NCBI GenBank assembly: GCA_029233925.1
Contig: JARGOX010000008.1
Location: forward strand, 1-64,000
Origin: Rhizobiaceae bacterium
Lineage (GTDB): Bacteria; Pseudomonadota; Alphaproteobacteria; Rhizobiales; Rhizobiaceae
Direction of reading: 5' to 3'
DNA: 64,000 nt
Under the pieces are notes generated by a model. It worked only from the letters and a program-made list of their open reading frames with translations, did not search any database and had not been told where the DNA came from. The translations under genes were made by a program, and so were the position numbers. The stretch's first letter is position 1, and each line of letters starts with the position of its first letter. This document shows, piece after piece, positions 51,601 through 59,640 of this stretch.

Positions 51601-52406
51601 CCAATGGAGACGGTCTTGCCCTCTTCGAGATTGGCGCACGTTATACCGACGGTCGTGGCGTTCCCACCGATCTGTCCGAGGCAGCCAAATGGTACAGATT
51701 GTCAGCGGATACGGGCTTTGCGCCTGCCCAGTACAGACTTGCCAATTTCTATGAAAAAGGCACCGGGGTTGATCGCGATATAGACCAGGCGCTGACCTGG
51801 TACCAGATGGCCGCTGAACAGGGCAATGCAAGCGCCATGCACAATCTGGCTGTGCTTTATGCGATGGGTCGTGATGGCGTTTCAGATTATGATTCAGCCG
51901 GAAACTGGTTCACCCGTGCAGCCGATCTGGGTGTCAAGGACAGCCAGTTCAATCTGGCCATACTTCATGCACGCGGCAACGGTGTCGCGCAGGATCTGGA
52001 AGATTCCTACAAATGGTTCGCAATTGCGGCGAAATCCGGAGACAAGGACGCCGCCAGAAAACGCGATGAAGTGGCCGCTGCCCTGCGACCGGAGCAGCTG
52101 CAGAGCGCCCGTGCAAAAGTGGAAAGCTGGAGCCCGGCGGTTCTGGTGGAATCGGCCAATTCAACACAAATACCAGCCGAATGGCGCGGTGTTGAAACCC
52201 GCACCGCTTCAGTCGACATGAAAAAGGCGATCAGAAATATTCAAGGCATCCTGACGAAAAACGGTTTTGATACCGGCGGCACGGATGGAATCATGGGCAA
52301 TCGCACAATCGCTGCGATCAAGGAGTTCCAGACGTCGGTTGGTCTTGAGCCGACCGGTGAAGTCAATGATGCTCTTGTGAAGGAACTTCTGGCACGCAAC
52401 AATTAG
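48636..52406 (+). CDS. PodJ-like polar protein: coiled coil, TM, Sel1 repeats, peptidoglycan-binding domain
   Basis: A 1256-aa bitopic protein. Residues about 79-118 are a DPR-rich repeat (WDPRLDPRLDPRGDPR). Residues about 140-700 are acidic coiled coil, then a linker. One membrane helix lies near 850-872 (LLMAAGAILLAVLSYPLIAG). The periplasmic part has four Sel1 repeats (about 981-1130, e.g. YTDGRGVPTDLSEAAKWYRL) and a C-terminal peptidoglycan-binding domain (GTDGIMGNRTIAAIKEFQ). Caulobacter PodJ has this same order and organises the cell pole. ATG 48636 (MMNRSRNPN) matches rhizobial relatives better than the upstream starts. Confidence 0.8.
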   Translation: MMNRSRNPNNWSDTRQSSSVDALNQSIAELEARVQGLNARNRRPAPRTEFSSAEPDRAMRQRLLDQERFSQHQPPQMRQESRPDPRWDPRLDPRLDPRGDPRLDPRSDPRGGPRVDQRLEQRYAPQRPVEYASRAPAREPIPSPAPRAAMREPMPNPSTRDTSNAMREIADAVASLRNDLRRDVGEIKTMTSSAAMPSDIKADLARIAEQINSFDNSRSDIAANGIQNELEELRTMVNELAREDSMRRLETRWDGFEERISDLDSASIRDELITLSYRLDDIKSSIGLLPSALPLHALEDKIKMLVTAIDAMSRQPSAADPELTRQFAILDDRLDEISRAIVANSVAQPSGMDTAAVARLENRLDSLVDHIGQLGQSDADGELSMRMEALASRVEDLANQEAYGALMERLDLLSHSLAEQAATSDPRVISQLEDLSRKVEGLDLEMANGPLGDQLKDLAHRIDSINSDLTATNGNQDMLYVRLEDLADRVQESTSRPSVVDFSPLEARLADIAARLDESQAPQYGNDESIRSLEDQVAGLSQLLSNSGGSSAQYDNVTAELEPRLAAIEGHLSNSKADSQDIVIEAARQAAEAAIASYRQSGVPAADMATIESLVGDLRSLENLSRKSEERSARTIDAVHDTLLKIASRLETLEATPRRSERQDVADYAHEEAQFGGAPHAASAVYTRREEAHAGDYGDGFAPDVHHDLPKRENAPSGDSLLKGLKKRISGKRADTAESPRQNGLQNVNPSPSIDPVADIDPETANIPMEPGSGSPDIKRIMAKVREAQQMADQDRPQPAEPEKSDFIAAARRAARAAATEAGEIEKPVADEQKASSSLTQSVVRRRKPLLMAAGAILLAVLSYPLIAGFLANDEEPVRTVSLDVPAVTVPATQPVTEPLADANDNLPQVRIGRSEEADVSAIAGNTDPAPQKIISSDASVQPNQGFQPAQSEAPTQTASLAQDGGSSVQAIEMPPESAGPVELREAAANGDGLALFEIGARYTDGRGVPTDLSEAAKWYRLSADTGFAPAQYRLANFYEKGTGVDRDIDQALTWYQMAAEQGNASAMHNLAVLYAMGRDGVSDYDSAGNWFTRAADLGVKDSQFNLAILHARGNGVAQDLEDSYKWFAIAAKSGDKDAARKRDEVAAALRPEQLQSARAKVESWSPAVLVESANSTQIPAEWRGVETRTASVDMKKAIRNIQGILTKNGFDTGGTDGIMGNRTIAAIKEFQTSVGLEPTGEVNDALVKELLARNN
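48870..48990 (+). repeat. DPR-coding tandem repeat in the PodJ-like gene
   Basis: Short repeats of the form GACCCNAGA encode about eight DPR units in the cytoplasmic N-terminus. Units are irregular (12-15 bp). Confidence 0.75.
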
Positions 52407-52641
52407 CGTTTCGGAGAGGATTTGATGCGATTTCCTATCGGACAATCAATCATTTTGTGCTCAAAGATGTTCTTGTTGCATTGGTATTTTAGCTGACCTG
52501 CGGAACAATCAGACCGGACCCGGTGTCTTGTGATTTGCCCTCGGTTGCGATGATTGACACAGGGAAACTTAAAGCGCATGACACAGGGGAATGTTGAAGA
52601 CATTCAGTCCGTAAAATTTCCGCAATCTTTCTCGGTCTGAC

Positions 52642-53568
52642 ATGAGCATCTATCTGCCCATAGCAGAAATTTCGGTGAATGCCTTTATCATTCTGGGCAT
52701 GGGTGCCGCCGTGGGATTCCTGTCGGGCATGTTCGGCGTTGGTGGCGGATTCCTTATCACGCCTTTGCTCATTTTCTACAACATACCGCCCGCTGTCGCT
52801 GTTGCGACCGGTGCAAACCAGGTGGTTGCTTCATCCTTTTCCGGGGCCTTGTCGCATTTTCGTCGCGGCACTGTGGATATCAAACTGGGCCTGATCCTGT
52901 TATCCGGGGGGCTGGTCGGTGCCTCCGTCGGCATCTACCTTTTCGTGCTGTTGCGCAGCCTTGGACAGCTGGACCTGATCATCTCGCTTTTCTATGTGAT
53001 CTTTTTGAGCGTTGTCGGCGGTTTGATGCTGATTGAATCCATCAATTCTCTCAGAAGGGCTGCAGCCAACAAACCCACGTCATTTCGCAAGCCCGGCCAG
53101 CACAATTGGGTGCACCGGCTGCCTTTCAAAATGCGCTTCAAGCGATCCAAGATCTATCTCAGCGCCATTCCCGTCGTCGGTCTGGGGTTTGGCATTGGCG
53201 TGCTGACCTCGATCATGGGTGTTGGCGGGGGCTTTATCATGGTGCCGGCGATGATCTATCTGCTGCGCATCCCCACCAATGTCGTGATCGGTACGTCGCT
53301 TTTCCAGATTATCTTCGTCACCGCCTTCACCACCATCGTCCAGGCAACCACAAACCAGTCGGTCGATATATTTCTGGGTGGCATGTTGATGGTTGCCGGC
53401 GTGGTTGGCGCGCAATACGGGGTGCGCGTCGGCCAGAAGCTGCGCGGCGACCAGCTCAGAGCGCTGCTGGCGCTGCTGGTTTTGGCAGTCGGTGTGCGGC
53501 TGGCGCTTGATCTGGCGCTGACGCCCGACGAATTCTATTCAGTCATCACGACGAAGGAGGGCTTTTGA
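52642..53568 (+). CDS. sulfite exporter TauE/SafE family protein
   Basis: A 308-aa inner-membrane protein with about eight helices and the internal duplication of the family. The first half has GFLSGMFGVGGGFLITPLLI with ATGANQVVASSFSGALSHF; the second half has GVLTSIMGVGGGFIMVPAMI with GTSLFQIIFVTAFTTIVQAT. TauE/SafE proteins export sulfite, sulfoacetate or other organosulfur anions. The stop overlaps the start of the TIGR02186 gene (TGATG), a conserved alphaproteobacterial pair. Confidence 0.9.
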   Translation: MSIYLPIAEISVNAFIILGMGAAVGFLSGMFGVGGGFLITPLLIFYNIPPAVAVATGANQVVASSFSGALSHFRRGTVDIKLGLILLSGGLVGASVGIYLFVLLRSLGQLDLIISLFYVIFLSVVGGLMLIESINSLRRAAANKPTSFRKPGQHNWVHRLPFKMRFKRSKIYLSAIPVVGLGFGIGVLTSIMGVGGGFIMVPAMIYLLRIPTNVVIGTSLFQIIFVTAFTTIVQATTNQSVDIFLGGMLMVAGVVGAQYGVRVGQKLRGDQLRALLALLVLAVGVRLALDLALTPDEFYSVITTKEGF

Positions 53569-54356
53569 TGCGATTGTCCTCCTCGGCGCCGGTGAAATGC
53601 TTGACGGCCTTCTTTGCGCTGCTGTGGAGCGGCAATCTTGAAGCTGCCGACGAGCAGCTGGATATCGGCATATCCACCAATGAGATTGCCATAACCTCGG
53701 ATTTTGCCGGTGCCGACCTGACTGTATTCGGCGCGCTGGACAATGCGGATCAGTTTTTGCTGCAGATTGGCCAATATGATGTGATCGTCGCACTTGAGGG
53801 GCCGGAGAGAAAAACAATCGTGCGCAAGAAGGATCGGTTCTTCGGAATCTGGATCAACCGCTATTCCATGGACTTCCAGCCCGCGCCGGCGTCCTATTCC
53901 ATATCCAGCACAGTTCCGATTGATCGTATTGCCAAACAGATTGATCTGAGTGGGCGCACAATTGGCATTGAACATATCCACCTTAATGCATCGGGCAGTA
54001 TCGGGGACGGCGCCCGGGTCGCGGAATTTCGCAATGCCCTGCTGCGGCTCAGGGTCGCCAGTGGCCTGTACCAGAGTGAACCCGTCGGCGTTGAATTTGT
54101 CAGCTCCAGCCTTTTTCGCGCCACACTCAGATTGCCTGCCAATATCCCGGTGGGACGACACAAGCTGCGCGCCTTCCTGTTCAAGAACAATGAATATGTG
54201 ATGGAACGTCAATTGTCGCTGCGGGTCGTCAAGACGGGGGCCGAGCAGTTCATCTTTGAACTCGCCCACAAACACGCTTTCCTCTATGGAGTCCTGGCCG
54301 TGGCCCTGGCCATGTTCACCGGCTGGCTGGCCAGTGTCATGTTCCGCCGAGACTAG
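53568..54356 (+). CDS. TIGR02186 family membrane protein (Alph_Pro_TM)
   Basis: A 262-aa protein with a signal peptide (residues about 1-26, ending LEAA), a periplasmic beta-rich domain (LDIGISTNEIAITSDFAGAD, then FGIWINRYSMDF) and one C-terminal membrane helix (LYGVLAVALAMFTGWLASVM). The family is restricted to alphaproteobacteria, has no known activity, and is typically encoded next to a TauE/SafE permease, as here. ATG 53568 overlaps the tauE stop and has AAGGAGG upstream. It is probably an accessory subunit of the exporter. Confidence 0.85.
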   Translation: MRLSSSAPVKCLTAFFALLWSGNLEAADEQLDIGISTNEIAITSDFAGADLTVFGALDNADQFLLQIGQYDVIVALEGPERKTIVRKKDRFFGIWINRYSMDFQPAPASYSISSTVPIDRIAKQIDLSGRTIGIEHIHLNASGSIGDGARVAEFRNALLRLRVASGLYQSEPVGVEFVSSSLFRATLRLPANIPVGRHKLRAFLFKNNEYVMERQLSLRVVKTGAEQFIFELAHKHAFLYGVLAVALAMFTGWLASVMFRRD

Positions 54357-54418
54357 AATAGATCAACCGCGGGCAATGTATATTTGAAGTTCGTTCAACG
54401 TCAGTTGCACAGAACTGC

Positions 54419-54482
54419 CAAATTCAGATTCAGGCAAATTCAGATTCAGGCAAAATCCTATTCAGGTAAAATCAGGTTCAGG
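54419..54482. repeat. 16-bp tandem repeat, four units
   Basis: Units CAAATTCAGATTCAGG (twice identical, 54419-54434 and 54435-54450), CAAAATCCTATTCAGG and TAAAATCAGGTTCAGG. The last unit overlaps the stop codon of pdeM. Confidence 0.9.
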
Positions 54483-55209
54483 CTGTCAGCCGGTTGAAGG
54501 CAACAGAATAGATTCTGTCCTGCCCGAGAAGATGCGCAACCAGCTGCTGCTGGTCGAACAGGCCTTTGAAAGCCGGGTGTCGAAGATTGAGGCCACCGGT
54601 GGTGACGCCGAAGGCAGGCATGATGAGACGTGTGCCATCCGTTGCGAAACAGGGGCGGCGGACACCCTTGCCGCGACGCACCACACGCGCGGAGGGGTGC
54701 AGGTGTCCTGCAACTTCTCCCGGTTCGTGCGAACCATTGCCCAGCGGTTCATGACGGAAACAGAGCCCGTCCAGGTAGAGTTCGCTGACACAGTCCCCCT
54801 CCAGGCCATGAGGGCGGTCGGGATCATGGTTGCCAATGATCCAGAACCAATTGCGGTTGGCAACAAGGGTGCTCAATTGATCCCGGCACTCCCGCGTTAA
54901 ACCGGCAGCGCCGTCGCGATCATGAAAGCTGTCGCCCAGGCTGATCACATTGACGGGTTGGTAGCGCTGCATGACCGCATTGAGCAGCTTCAACGTTTGG
55001 CTCGTGTCATAGGGAGGAAGCAGCAGGCCGCGCCGCGCAAAGGCGGCGCCCTTTTCCAGGTGCAGATCCGATACGATCAGGGTCTGCGAAGAAGGCAGAT
55101 AAAGGGCGCCAAGCGGATCGCAGACAGCCTGCGTGCCACACAGTTCAAACTCGGCCGTGCGGATCAACGCATCGGCAATCAACGCCTGACTGGCGCTTGC
55201 CCTGTTCAT
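54478..55209 (-). CDS. ligase-associated DNA damage response endonuclease PdeM
   Basis: A 243-aa calcineurin-like metallophosphoesterase. Metal-binding motifs are in order: SDLHLEKG (D and H), LGDSFHD, IGNHDPD and GHLHPSARV. PdeM is encoded with Lhr-type helicases in alphaproteobacterial clusters linked to an ATP-dependent DNA ligase, thought to act in DNA repair. ATG 55209 has GGGA upstream; an alternative ATG lies 21 bases earlier. It follows the helicase gene by 45 bp on the same strand. The ligase and exonuclease of the full cluster are not in this window. Confidence 0.88.
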   Translation of the reverse strand: MNRASASQALIADALIRTAEFELCGTQAVCDPLGALYLPSSQTLIVSDLHLEKGAAFARRGLLLPPYDTSQTLKLLNAVMQRYQPVNVISLGDSFHDRDGAAGLTRECRDQLSTLVANRNWFWIIGNHDPDRPHGLEGDCVSELYLDGLCFRHEPLGNGSHEPGEVAGHLHPSARVVRRGKGVRRPCFATDGTRLIMPAFGVTTGGLNLRHPAFKGLFDQQQLVAHLLGQDRIYSVAFNRLTA

Positions 55210-55254
55210 TGCAGGATCATTCCCTTGCATCTCATCGTTTGGCCCAATCCATCG

Positions 55255-57801
55255 CTACCCCATCGCCTGACTGACAATTTCATCGGCGGCTTCGGCCAGA
55301 ATATCGTCATGCGCCTCGCCGGAAACCGGCTCCCTGCCGATTTCAAGCATGACGGGCACGGCAAGCGGCGATATCTGGTCGAGGCGCTTCAAAATGATCC
55401 GGCCTTTGATTCGTGACAGCATATCGGCAAGTCTTCGAATATCCAGCAAACCATTGGCCGCATCGTCGCGTGTGGCCTGTAGCAGAATATGGTCGGGCTC
55501 ATGGCTGCGCAGCACGTCATAGATGAGATCGGCCGAAACGGTCACCTGCCGTCCGGTTTTTTCCTTGCCCGGATGCCGCCGCTCTATCAAACCGGCAATG
55601 ATGGCGCAATTGCGGAAAGTCCGCTTGAGCATCCAGGATTCCGCCAGCCATGCTTCCAGGTCATCACCCAGCATGTCTTCGTCGAAAAGCGCGGCCAGTG
55701 AGAGTTCGCCGCGCTGGATCATCAGCCCCATGTCGCGCAAACCCCATACCGCCAGGGCGTAATCCGTGGCGACAAAGCCCAGTGGGCGGGCCCGCGACCG
55801 CTCCAGCCTGCGGGTCAGCAACATGCCGAGCGTCTGATGGGCCAGCCGTCCTTCAAACGGATACATGATCATGTAAAACCGGTCTTCGTGGGGGAAGGTT
55901 TCTATCAGCAGATCGCCATGCGACGGCAGGACGGATTTCAGCTTCTGTATTTCCAGCCATTCGCGAACCTGGGTCGGCAAGACATGCCAGGTCTCCGGGT
56001 CCGCGAGCATGCTGCGCACCTGTTCGGCCAGATAGGTCGAGAGCGGAAATTTACCCCCCGCATAGGCGGGGATTTTCGGACTGGCACTGGCCGCCTTGGA
56101 CACGATGCATTCATTTTCGCGAATGCCTTCAAACCGCAGCACCTTTCCGGCAAACAGAAAGCTGTCTCCCGGCGCCAGCATTTCAACAAAGGATTCTTCG
56201 ACTTTGCCCAAGACAGCGCCGCCGCGCACATTGCTGCCTTTGCCGCTGTGGCGTGTCAGACGGACTCGCAATTCCGGCGCTTCAACAATGGTTCCGATAT
56301 TCAGGCGATACTGCTGGGCAATCTGTGGGTTGCTGACCCGCCACAAATTGTCTTTGGTCAGCCGGATACGTGCGTAACGATCATAGGTTCGCAACGCATA
56401 TCCACCCGTTGCAACGAAGGCCAGAACACGGTCGAACGTCTCGCGTTGCATCGCCGCATAGGGCGCAGCAGAACGTATTTCGGCATAAAGATCATCCGCC
56501 TGGAAAGATGCTGCGCAGGCCATGCCCAGAATATGTTGCGCCAGCACATCCAGGGTTCCCTCGCCAATCGGTGGTGTATCCTGGGCCCCTAGATAATTGG
56601 CATCCAGTGCGGCCTGGCATTCCAGAACTTCAAATCGGTTTGCAGGTACAAGGATAGCGAGGCTCGGCTCATCCATCCGGTGATTGGAACGACCGATGCG
56701 CTGTGCCAGACGGCTTGCACCCTTGGGAGCCCCCACGTGGACCACCAGATCGATATCGCCCCAGTCGATACCCAGATCCAAAGTTGACGTCGCGACCACG
56801 GCGCGCAGACGATTGTCAGCCATGGCCGCTTCCACCTTGCGACGCTGACTGGCGTCCAGAGAACCATGATGCAGGGCGATCGGCAGATTGTCGTCATTGA
56901 TCCGCCACAGCGCCTGAAACAGCATTTCGGCCTGGCTTCGTGTGTTGACGAAAAGCAGTGTGGTCCGGTGTTGCTTGATGGCTTCATAGACATCCGCCAT
57001 GGCATAGCGCGCAGAATGGCCGGACCAAGGCACCCGTTCTTGCGTTTCCAGAATGGTGATATGCGGTTTGGCCCCGCCCTCTATCACGATCCGCTCCGAC
57101 AGCACCGGGCGGGCAGCATCATGCTGCGGCATCAGCCACGCCTGCAAGGCCTCTGGGTCCGCAACCGTTGCAGAGAGCCCGATGGTCTGCAGCCTCGGGC
57201 AATGCTTGCGCAGCCGCGCCAGACCAAGTGAAAGCAGGTGCCCGCGCTTGGAGGTGACCAGAGAGTGGAGTTCATCTAGGATGACATATTTCAGGCCATC
57301 AAAAAGCAGGTCCGCCTCCCGGCTGGCGATCAGCAGAGCGATCTGCTCGGGCGTGGTCAGCAGGATATCCGGCGGATTGAGTTTCTGGCGCTGCCGCTTG
57401 GACTGCGGTGTGTCGCCGGTTCGCGTTTCAATGCGTACCGCCAGATCCATCTCGGCAACCGGGGTGGCCAGATTGCGTTCGATATCGACGGCAAGCGCCT
57501 TCAATGGCGAAATGTAGAGCGTGTGTATGCCCCGCCGTGCCGATGAAAGCGCCGCACCCGGGCGACGTTTTACCTCGTTCAGCGATATGTCGATCAGCGA
57601 AGGCAGGAAACCCGCCAGCGTCTTGCCCGCACCCGTCGGGGCGATCAGCAATGACGATCGACCTGACTGCGCCAGCCCCAGCAATTCAAGCTGATGCGGC
57701 CGGGGTTGCCATCCACGCTGCCTGAACCAGCTGGCAAACGGCTCTTGCAGGCGTGGTCCACGCTGGTTTGGTTCTGGCATGTTTTGAGAATCATCGCTCA
57801 C
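55255..57801 (-). CDS. ligase-associated DNA damage response DEXH box helicase (Lhr-like)
   Basis: An 848-aa superfamily 2 helicase. The N-terminal Q-like region is WFRQRGWQPRPHQLELL, Walker A is APTGAGKTLAGFLPSL (about 55-70), the DExH box is VILDELHSLVTSKRGH, and motif VI is RLAQRIGRSNHRMDEP. The C-terminal half holds the Lhr-specific winged-helix and DEAD-associated domains. It translocates on single-stranded DNA in repair. The adjacent pdeM confirms the ligase-associated subtype. Confidence 0.92.
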   Translation of the reverse strand: MSDDSQNMPEPNQRGPRLQEPFASWFRQRGWQPRPHQLELLGLAQSGRSSLLIAPTGAGKTLAGFLPSLIDISLNEVKRRPGAALSSARRGIHTLYISPLKALAVDIERNLATPVAEMDLAVRIETRTGDTPQSKRQRQKLNPPDILLTTPEQIALLIASREADLLFDGLKYVILDELHSLVTSKRGHLLSLGLARLRKHCPRLQTIGLSATVADPEALQAWLMPQHDAARPVLSERIVIEGGAKPHITILETQERVPWSGHSARYAMADVYEAIKQHRTTLLFVNTRSQAEMLFQALWRINDDNLPIALHHGSLDASQRRKVEAAMADNRLRAVVATSTLDLGIDWGDIDLVVHVGAPKGASRLAQRIGRSNHRMDEPSLAILVPANRFEVLECQAALDANYLGAQDTPPIGEGTLDVLAQHILGMACAASFQADDLYAEIRSAAPYAAMQRETFDRVLAFVATGGYALRTYDRYARIRLTKDNLWRVSNPQIAQQYRLNIGTIVEAPELRVRLTRHSGKGSNVRGGAVLGKVEESFVEMLAPGDSFLFAGKVLRFEGIRENECIVSKAASASPKIPAYAGGKFPLSTYLAEQVRSMLADPETWHVLPTQVREWLEIQKLKSVLPSHGDLLIETFPHEDRFYMIMYPFEGRLAHQTLGMLLTRRLERSRARPLGFVATDYALAVWGLRDMGLMIQRGELSLAALFDEDMLGDDLEAWLAESWMLKRTFRNCAIIAGLIERRHPGKEKTGRQVTVSADLIYDVLRSHEPDHILLQATRDDAANGLLDIRRLADMLSRIKGRIILKRLDQISPLAVPVMLEIGREPVSGEAHDDILAEAADEIVSQAMG

Positions 57802-57844
57802 ACCGCAAGGTTAAACGAAGTGCGGTGCGGGACAAATGACTTTG

Positions 57845-57883
57845 TTGAAACACCGGGTTGAAAAACAGGGTTGAAACACAGGC
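57845..57883. repeat. 13-bp tandem repeat, three units
   Basis: TTGAAACACCGGG, TTGAAAAACAGGG and TTGAAACACAGGC lie in tandem 44 bp upstream of the lhr start codon. Confidence 0.85.
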
Positions 57884-57977
57884 AGGCAAGGCCTTTTGAA
57901 AGACCATCACGCATCTGGTTGAACCTGAAGGCATTAGCGACTACCTATTGCGCAAGCACAATATGGAGTACCGCCGC

Positions 57978-58244
57978 ATGTCCGGCAAACTGACCCGTTT
58001 TTTGGGTGACACACCTGGTCGCACCATCGTCAAACTGATCGTGATTTCCTTCATTGTCGGCGCGGTGATGAACGCCTTCAACTGGTATCCGGTTGACGTT
58101 ATTTTTGCGGTTCGCGACTTTCTGGTCAATGTCTGGAACCTGGGCTTTGCAGCGCTGGGGCGTTTTGGCGACTACCTGCTTTTGGGCGCGGCCATTGTGA
58201 TTCCGGCATTCATTATTTTGCGTATCCTGAGCTATCGCAACTGA
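57978..58244 (+). CDS. small membrane protein (DUF6460-like)
   Basis: An 88-aa protein with two hydrophobic helices (VKLIVISFIVGAVMNAF and LLLGAAIVIPAFIILRIL) around a conserved-looking NWYPVDVIFAVRDFLVNVW segment. This matches a small rhizobial integral-membrane family of unknown function. ATG 57978 (MSGKLTRFLGD) has GGAG upstream. It precedes the MATE gene by 40 bp in the same direction and may be co-transcribed. Confidence 0.7.
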   Translation: MSGKLTRFLGDTPGRTIVKLIVISFIVGAVMNAFNWYPVDVIFAVRDFLVNVWNLGFAALGRFGDYLLLGAAIVIPAFIILRILSYRN

Positions 58245-58284
58245 AACCGATGGGCTGCCCGATGAAGCCGATCCGGCCTGCACC

Positions 58285-59634
58285 ATGATATCGACCGGCC
58301 TTGAACAAAGGCCGTTCACCGTCACGCACCGGATGGTTCTTTCGATCGCTGTGCCGATGACCTTTGCCTATCTCACGACGCCGCTTTTGGGTTTTGTGGA
58401 TATGGCCGTTATCGGCCAATTGGGCGTTCCGGCCCTGATTGGCGGTCTGTCCGTTGGCGCTATTATTCTGGATCTCGTTTTTACGACCTTCAATTTTTTG
58501 CGCGCCGCCACAACAGGGCTGGTGGCTCAGGCCTTTGGCCGGGGCGATGAAACAGAAGAGCAGGCGGTGTTCTGGCGCTCACTGATGATTGGCCTTGCCA
58601 GTGGCCTCGCCATTATCGTTCTTTCACCGCTTGTCCTGCGCCTTGGCCTGTGGGTGATGGCACCGGGAGAGAGTGTCCTGGAAGCTACGCAAATCTATTT
58701 CACCATCCGGATTTTGTCGGCTCCCGCCAGTCTTGCCAATTATGCTGTGCTTGGTTTTGTCCTGGGACGCGGTCAGGGTGTTGCAGGGCTTTTATTGCAG
58801 ACATTGATCAATGGCATCAATATAGGTCTGTCCATCTGGCTGGGACTCGTTCTCGGCTGGGGCATTGCGGGTGTCGCCTGGGCCACGGTGACGGGTGAAC
58901 TTGTCGGGATGATTATCGGTCTGTCCTATGTCTACAGCCGCTTCGACAGAGCGCGCCAGCCAAGCTGGAAGCGGGTGTTTGAAAAGTCTGCGGTCATGAA
59001 GCTGATGTCGCTCAATCGCGATATCATGATCCGGTCCTTCGCACTGCTGATCGCCTTCGCGCTGTTTGTGCGCCAGGGTGCGCAATTTGGGCCGGTGACG
59101 CTTGCCGCCAATGCCGTTTTGATGAATTTTTTCATGGTTGCAGGCTATTATCTCGACGGATTTGCCAATGCTGCAGAGCAATTGGCCGGCCGTGCCATTG
59201 GTGCAAACCATCGACCGGCCTTTGAGCGGGCAGTGCGCCTGAGCCTGTTCTGGGGCATAGGCCTTGCTGGGCTGACGACGCTGTTCTTTCTTATCTTTGG
59301 CAGTGCCGTCGTGGATTTTATTACAACGTCTGAAGACGTGCGCATGGCATCACGGCACTATCTTGTCTGGGCCGCGTTTACAGCCTTGGCTGGTGTTTTG
59401 GCCTTCGAAATGGACGGTGTTTTCATTGGCGCCACCTGGTCGCGCGACATGCGCAACATGATGCTGTTGTCGCTGGTGATTTATGTGCTGCTGATCCTGT
59501 TGCTTGTTCCCCTTTGGGGGAACCATGGCCTTTGGGTTGCATTGCTGGCCTTCCTTGGCCTGCGGGGTCTTACGCTTTACGCCCTTTTGCCAAGGCGCAC
59601 CGACCAATATTTTGGACCGGTCAGCCATCCATGA
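58285..59634 (+). CDS. MATE family efflux transporter (DinF-like)
   Basis: A 449-aa inner-membrane exporter with about twelve helices in two homologous halves. MATE features are MTFAYLTTPLLGFVDMAVIG, LRAATTGLVAQAFGRGDETE and YLDGFANAAEQLAGRAIGAN, the DinF subgroup pattern. It would export organic cations or drugs using an ion gradient. ATG 58285 lacks a strong ribosome binding site; coupling to the small upstream membrane gene is possible. It is convergent with pyrD (6 bp between stops). Confidence 0.9.
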   Translation: MISTGLEQRPFTVTHRMVLSIAVPMTFAYLTTPLLGFVDMAVIGQLGVPALIGGLSVGAIILDLVFTTFNFLRAATTGLVAQAFGRGDETEEQAVFWRSLMIGLASGLAIIVLSPLVLRLGLWVMAPGESVLEATQIYFTIRILSAPASLANYAVLGFVLGRGQGVAGLLLQTLINGINIGLSIWLGLVLGWGIAGVAWATVTGELVGMIIGLSYVYSRFDRARQPSWKRVFEKSAVMKLMSLNRDIMIRSFALLIAFALFVRQGAQFGPVTLAANAVLMNFFMVAGYYLDGFANAAEQLAGRAIGANHRPAFERAVRLSLFWGIGLAGLTTLFFLIFGSAVVDFITTSEDVRMASRHYLVWAAFTALAGVLAFEMDGVFIGATWSRDMRNMMLLSLVIYVLLILLLVPLWGNHGLWVALLAFLGLRGLTLYALLPRRTDQYFGPVSHP

Positions 59635-59640
59635 AACAGC

